Positions 58,386 to 64,000 of a stretch of 64,000 nt of DNA are shown here, piece by piece. Numbering within the stretch: the first letter of the stretch is position 1; each line of letters begins with the position of its first letter. This DNA is from Leucogyrophana mollusca. Its lineage: Eukaryota > Basidiomycota > Agaricomycetes > Boletales. The notes beneath the pieces were generated by a model. That model saw nothing but the letters and a program-made list of their open reading frames with translations. It did not search any database and had not been told where the DNA came from. The DNA lies in the NCBI GenBank assembly GCA_021014945.1, contig MU266370.1, positions 90,524-154,523 on the forward strand, given 5' to 3'. The position numbers and the translations under genes were made by a program.

Positions 58386-60759
58386 TCAGTAAGGATACAC
58401 TATTAATAGAAACATACCATAAGTCATTACCTTCTATGGAATTCTGGGCCTGAGGACAACAAATTAGGAATGTCTCAGAAGGCACCGGAAAGTTCCGAAA
58501 GGTTCCTTTGACTTTCCATGGGCATTGGCAAAGGAAAACTATAGTAAGATTCTCAAACGAAATGCTCAGGAAGATTGATCATTCACCGAAGAATGTTTCC
58601 TGAGAATATCTCCGCAACCTATCTTGTCGTTGCAGAGATATTGGCCATATACTGATTATGATGTCATGATGATGTCATGTTTTACAAACACATGACTAGA
58701 ATAGAATAGAATGGATTAGAATATTGTGGAATCAAGGGAGACTGAGTGGGTGAGCCACATACGATAGCTCATATCTCAGTAATTAGCAGATATAATATTA
58801 TGAAACTCAGGGTTTCTATACTTTTTGAGGCGCTCTACAAGATGGGATACCTCTCCTATTTATTGGAGCAATAGTACCCTGACCTTACATGAAACACTTT
58901 TCGTGTAGGTCAACGTGTCATAACCCTACGCCCTATTCCCTCAACCCTTCCCCTACACCCAGGGCTTTGCTTTCCTCATATCACAAGCATCCCCGATGCT
59001 CTGGCTGGTGTGCAGAAGCCCCTGTCCATCAATGAGATGAGTCATTGTTGACCCAGATCAAATCCAATCGCCCTTGACCCAGGACACTACCTCACGCTTT
59101 CCTGACGTTTCCATGACATCTATGTTCACACTCTATCAATATTAACTCCTTGGCCACTTTCACGGATTTGCAGAGTTGTGATCTGAAAGGTACATGCTCG
59201 CCAAGACACATGGACTGGGTACCAAAGGTTGAGTGGCTGCCAGATTGGAAGTAGTACAAGTAGATACTCTTGTATTGTAGACCTCAGTGAAGCACACCCC
59301 GTTTCTTCAGCTCACATTTCGAAGTCTACATCTCTAAGCAATGTGTGACCAAATGTCTTTGACTTCTTGGTAGCATTGATGTGCTGGCCAGCGAGCTGAG
59401 GTGAAACATGCACACAACAACACCAAAACCTAAAGACAAGCTATAGGTTGAAGCTATCGGAGTATGTGGTTGAACCTCATTGAATGCTGCTGACTAACTT
59501 CTGAGGGGTGCGAGGACTTCCGATTAGGGTCCCTGAGTCCTTGACCGATGCAGTGGGGCTACCTAGTGAGTGTAAATGGGGTTTTATAGTAAGATACGAC
59601 TTCGTAGCTGGTTGAAATACACAGCAAGAAGTATGTGATCCACTTGATTGCTGCTGAAAGATGCTTCAAAGTAAGTCGAATAGAGATTGAAGTAGATCCC
59701 TTGTAGTCCATGTGACTACTGATGAATGATTGCAGAGAGAGAAAACACTGTAGAACAAGAGAATGACCTTAGATGCAGAAATGAAACTCTGACTCTGAGG
59801 GAGAAATGGAATCTGAATTGTTTGAAGGATACATGTGGGTTATAATAATAACTTTGCTTAGGTGACCCACTGCGCTCCAAGGCTCCTAAGCTCACTTTGA
59901 CGGGGACCGTGTGTCCCCCGGTGTCCCAACCTTGCCCTCTGCCCTAGCCCCCCTGCTGCAGCATGGTCTCCTATCCCCACCTCAACCCACAACTCCCTGT
60001 TGTACCAGTCCTGTGACTTAGTTCGATCCCCCAAAGTGCATCAAAGACCCTTGATGGCTGTCAAGGTCCGTTGAGGTAGTTGTTGTGCTTTGATGGTGTC
60101 CTTCTGCATTATCTTGCCTTCAACAGTACTCTGGTACATGGGCATAACTTCAAAATGACTCAGAATTTGCAAAATTGGGGCCTAGATGAACACGAGGCTC
60201 ATCAGCATATATCTCTCATAGCATATCCCCCCTCTGGTGACTCATTAGCGTATTCCCCCTTTGGCATTCCCCCTTGGTGTTCTTACTCTTTAGTGTTCTC
60301 ACCCCTTCAGTGACTCTCTAGCGACCAGCATATCCCTCAGGGATCCAGTTTCTCAGTCCCTCGACCTCTGTATCAGTGTGCAGCTTGGGCAACTGGTCTT
60401 AGACCAGATCACAATCCAGTCTACTGTTGTTCTAGTGGTCTCATCCAATCAACTTCGACGACCTTGTTTGCTTTCCAATTGCATTAGCATTTGGGTGGTC
60501 TCACCTCACTCACTGTGTATCTTGACCGGTGATCGAGTTGTATCCTATACTAACCAACCCCTTTCCCCTCACTGACCTTGGCTGTCATCCAGTCGATTCA
60601 GAGATCCTAGTCATAGATCCTCGCACCCCTCAGACTAGCTCTGCAGGTAGCCTTACAACAAGAGACTTGACTCTTTCCTCCTATTCCCCACTTGCATACC
60701 AGCAGCCCCATAGCACAGTCACAGACTCGCTCACACCAACCAGCACGGTTGCAGCTTGC

Positions 60760-62040
60760 CCACTCTCACACTAGCAGACAGACTGTTTGTTTGTTTGTTC
60801 TTTAGGTTTTGGGTTTTGGGTTTTGTCTCTAGGTCCACCAGCAAGCACATCAACATCTCCAACCTTGAGTTGTTGGCCTGTCATTTCGTACACATGGTCA
60901 CAGCAGTTGTACCAGGCACGTTTGAGAGGACTAAAGGCTCTGACATCACAAGTCTGAAGGCAATTGTATGTGGGGGGAGACAAAACAGAATGATGTTGTT
61001 TTCGAGTGCTGCATCAATTATTGGCAAGGTAGAGTGTGATCCCAGGCCATTGAAGATCAGAACAATGGGTTTTGATGGGTCTGTGTGAGCCCTTGCATCG
61101 CGAACAAAGTTTTTGGTGAACCATTGCTGGCATACCTTGTTGCTGGTCCATTCGTTCTCAGTTATTGCAATACTGCATGAAGTTAGAAAAAATCGAGATA
61201 CAGAAACACAAAAGGACCTACAGAATGCCATCTGGAGAGTTGTACCACTGGGCTGCATGATGAACACTGGAAAACACAAAACAAGGTTTGATAGGTGCTG
61301 TCCCATCAGCACAGACTGACTTGATGACAGTGACCAGCTCAAGATCATCACTCTTGAGCTTGTACCTGCTTTTGTCGAGGTGTGCAAAGAAGAACTGCTC
61401 TCCAGTGCTTTTGCAGCCTCCACCAAGCTGTATGCCAATCACATTGTAATTGAGTATGTTTTGCAAAAGTATGTCATCCTTATTGAATACCTCTTGCAGC
61501 TTCTTGAAATGCTTGTTAACTGTGGTGAAATTGAACTGACGAGCACATTTAGGATCCAGGCCAGATGGTCTGCCAAGTGTGCAATCTGGGTTTCTGCAAA
61601 TGAAATGCTAAACCCAGTGCTGTGAAGGCTTCCATCTGCAGAGAGATTCAACCTTGGGGGCAATCATACACTTTTATAAGGGAATGCCAAGAACCCCAAC
61701 CCATTTAATCCAGTTGCACAGGCAATTCTCCTGTGGCTCGTTCAGAAGCTGCTGATGCTGGTGAGCTTTGACTCTTGGCAGTGTCTTCCCATCAAGTCAT
61801 TGCCATACAGTGGTTGAGTTTTCTGCATGCATGAGCTGCACTGTCGTAGGTATGATCACAAACTCCATGGACAGCCTGTTGAATCTTGGTTTCAAGCTTC
61901 TGGTCTTGCTGGCCCTTTTTGCAAAATGTGGTGGCACAAGTCATTGTGATAAAGGAATTAAGTAGTGGTAAGCTAGGTGTCCGAAAGTACAGGAATAGTA
62001 AAATATGCGGGTGGTGTGGAGAAAAGGTCTTGGATGTCAC
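60760..62040 (-). pseudogene. Decayed pogo/Tigger-like transposase (DDE_1 family)
   Basis: Minus-strand fragments in the right order but in several frames: an N-terminal HTH-like stretch near 62000-61800 (LETKIQQAVHGVCDHTYDSA), a CENP-B/Tc5-like part around 61790-61690 (CNWIKW), GFSISFAETQIAHLADHLAW, GIQLGGGCKSTGEQFFFAHL, VCADGTAPIKPCFVFSSVHH, then TENEWTSNKVCQQWFTKNFV, PSKPIVLIFNGLGSHSTLPI and LENNIILFCLPPHT. The motif expected as (I/L)xDGHGSH reads FNGLGSH, so the probable second catalytic Asp is Asn (codon at 61049-61051). In-frame stops and frame changes also show it is dead. Confidence 0.7.
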
Positions 62041-62284
62041 ATTCTACAAGATGTGATCATACATCAACATGCTGATAAGTCAGAGCTTGAAATTTCATGC
62101 AGACGATGTCACACTCGTCCTGTCAGCAACTTGCAGATGTCCTTTCTACATGCATACGGGATCATAATCCCCTGGAAAGATGTCTGTCTGATTGCTAGAA
62201 TGTGTATTATACATGCTTCATAATTTTTTTTCCTGTTTATTGAGGAGGATGAATTGATGTGGGCTCCAAGATTTGCTTACACCT

Positions 62285-62895
62285 TGTCAAGTATGCAATT
62301 CTGGGGGTCTGGAGCTAGCTCTGGAGATCGCAACAAGGTTAGACTAGTAATAAACAAAGGACGGAAGGGACTTGGCTTCAGCTAGTTAACTGCGCCCTTC
62401 TGTGGATTGGTCCCGAGATTTCAGAGTGATGGAGAACAAGGGATTATAGAGAGATAAGGCAGAGTATCGAGAGTCAGAGGGGTGGAGTTGTGTCCGGAGA
62501 TTGGAACACTCAGGAGATCGGAGGAACAGGGAGTGAACAAGAATCAATCTTGGTTGATATTTGAAATGAGTACAAATGATGTAGAGTACAAGCTTTTATA
62601 CTACAAGTAAACCAGAGCAAGATGTGGATAGCTAACACAAAACTGGTATAGTATAAATCATATAACACAAGGACATGTCAGCAGAGCATAAAGGAATGGA
62701 GCCAGAGCTCAGAGGAAATGGAGATTACTGTTAAGTTGAAACAAAAGGGTGACAGCTGTCATACAAGACAATAGAGACAATAAGTAGTACAAAGACAGAG
62801 TATAACATATAAGGAAACAGACAATAAGAGAACATACAGAGGAAAGGAGAACAAGTCGGAGATGAGGACAGAGGACCAGAGTTGGGTGCATATTA
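62285..62895 (+). repeat. LTR-like repeat, copy A
   Basis: Begins TGTCAAGTATGCAATTC and shares its whole visible length with copy B at 63507, including ACTGCGCCCTTCTG, TACAAATGATGTAGAGTACA-type sequence, CTTTTATACTACAAGT and GACAGCTGTCATA. The 3' end is estimated. A TG start and the length fit a retrotransposon LTR; no internal coding region is seen in the 600 bp between the copies. Relative to copy B it has many T or A where B keeps CpG. Confidence 0.65.
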
Positions 62896-63506
62896 TCATT
62901 CCACCATTAGTGCAACTTTTTCGATGTATCATTTTTAATGTGTCAGCAACTCAACTTCTTGTCTCAAAAATTTAGGGCTACACAATAGACTACATGTACT
63001 ATATGATCTATGTTTTTACCGCTTTATTTTCTGAGAGGAAATGCCCTCGGAGTGAACCCGGGTTTCGAGAGCAAAATCCATGTGTAATGCAACTTTGTGT
63101 CACACACAGTCACACACTCGGCTTACGGCAGCACGCCACACTTGACACTCCGCTCGCCATTGTCGTCGACAATCTTGAGTTGGATAGAAGGATCGTGCAC
63201 AGTGAGGGGATCGTTCTCAGCAGCGGTAGGTGAGCTAAGAGCAGGGGATTGCATTCTAGGGAGCTCGATAACTCGAATATGGAGTGGGATACATTGGGTA
63301 AGTGTTTTGATAACTACATCCAGGCTGACTCTCCATTTCTCGATATCCTACAGTTCCTTGTTCAAGGTGTTGATGGAAAGGTGATGTATATATAGAAGGG
63401 GGGGCCGGGTGCATCGAGATGTGGGGCGGAAGAGGGTGGGGCCCATGAAGAGTGAACAAGGTCGAGTCTGGTGCATCGTTGTCATCGACGGCACTGTTGC
63501 GTCGTC
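62896..63506. other. Spacer between the two LTR-like copies, no gene seen
   Basis: Short frames only. It is far too short for the internal region of an intact retrotransposon and shows no primer-binding site or polypurine tract I can defend, so the two copies are probably solo LTRs or nested debris. Confidence 0.4.
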
Positions 63507-64000
63507 TGTCAAGTACGCAATTCCAGGGGTCCGGAGCTAGCTCCAGAGATCGCGACGAGGTAAGCTGAGAGATATAACAGAGACGATAAGGGACTTGGCT
63601 TCAGTTTGTGCACTGCGCCCTTCTGCGGACTTGGTCCCAGTATTTCGGAGGAAACAGAGAACGAGGGATTTAAGAGAAAAGGACTGAGGGCGGAGGTTGT
63701 GTCCGGAGATCGGCGCATGCGGAGGAACAGAGGTTGAGCAAGGGAATCAACTTTGTTGATATTCGAACTGAGTACAAACGATGTAGAGTACAGGCTTTTA
63801 TACTACAAGTGTTTCGGAGCTAGATGTGGATAACTAACACAAAGTGAGTATAGTATAAATCGTATAACAAAAAGATATGTCAGCGGAGCATGGAGGAATG
63901 GAGCCGGAGCTCGGAGGAAATGGAGACTATTGTTAAGTCGAGACAAAAAGGCTGACAGCTGTCATATAAACAATAAAGAAAATAAGCAGTACATAGGCAG
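63507..64000 (+). repeat. LTR-like repeat, copy B, cut by window edge
   Basis: Begins TGTCAAGTACGCAATTCC and runs parallel to copy A to the end of the window (last matched part near ATAAGCAGTACATAGGCAG). It keeps CpG at several sites where copy A has TpG or CpA, so it is the less mutated copy. Confidence 0.65.

Larger units (their letters stand above)
56688..60759. repeat. 4-kb gene-free, repeat-derived region
   Basis: From just after FIG4 the sequence loses coding character: short frames only, higher A+T, and several internal repeats annotated separately. An LTR-like left end at 56795 and repeated hairpins suggest retrotransposon remnants, but I find no gag, reverse transcriptase or integrase motif. 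Confidence 0.55.

Overview
The window is fungal nuclear DNA, most likely from a basidiomycete of the Rhizoctonia/Ceratobasidium type. The evidence is genes cut by many introns of about 45-60 bp with GTRNGT donors, a GAPDH gene whose first intron directly follows the ATG, TKL-type kinase genes in multiple copies, and a transposon-rich end. The genus is an inference. Most exon joins were worked out by hand, so outer gene ends are firmer than internal boundaries.

Layout. 1-10.4 kb: minus-strand housekeeping genes (a four-helix membrane protein cut by the window edge, a Munc13/Ync13-like exocytosis factor, the ER chaperone LHS1), then a small plus-strand gene that seems to need a 5-nt exon. 10.4-17.7 kb: a minus-strand GAT-GAT-kinase gene, sparse sequence and two doubtful small genes. 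18-24.2 kb: two tandem HRI1-like genes with a secreted cysteine-rich protein gene between them on the other strand, then GAPDH. 25.9-32.2 kb: a plus-strand gene coding for two VHS-GAT modules and a kinase, a paralogue in opposite orientation to the gene at 11.7-15.5 kb, followed by a Zn2Cys6 coiled-coil protein.

33.8-56.7 kb is a dense housekeeping block: peroxisomal Lon, importin beta, LSM7, a Cid1-type RNA nucleotidyltransferase, mitochondrial enoyl reductase, PAN3, TFIIE beta and the FIG4 phosphatase. LSM7, the Cid1-like enzyme and PAN3 all belong to cytoplasmic mRNA 3'-end metabolism and lie within about 10 kb. Between the enoyl reductase and PAN3 sits a 1,244-bp DNA transposon-like element with terminal inverted repeats, an exact 8-bp target-site duplication and an intact spliced gene of unknown function.

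56.7-64 kb is gene-poor repeat land: LTR-type repeats, palindromes, and a pogo-like transposase wrecked by frameshifts and a D-to-N change at a probable catalytic Asp. Two co-oriented LTR copies at 62.3 and 63.5 kb differ largely by C/T and G/A changes, many at CpG.

The most unusual items are the VHS-GAT-kinase fusion with its inverted relative, the gene-carrying TIR element, and the micro-exon gene.
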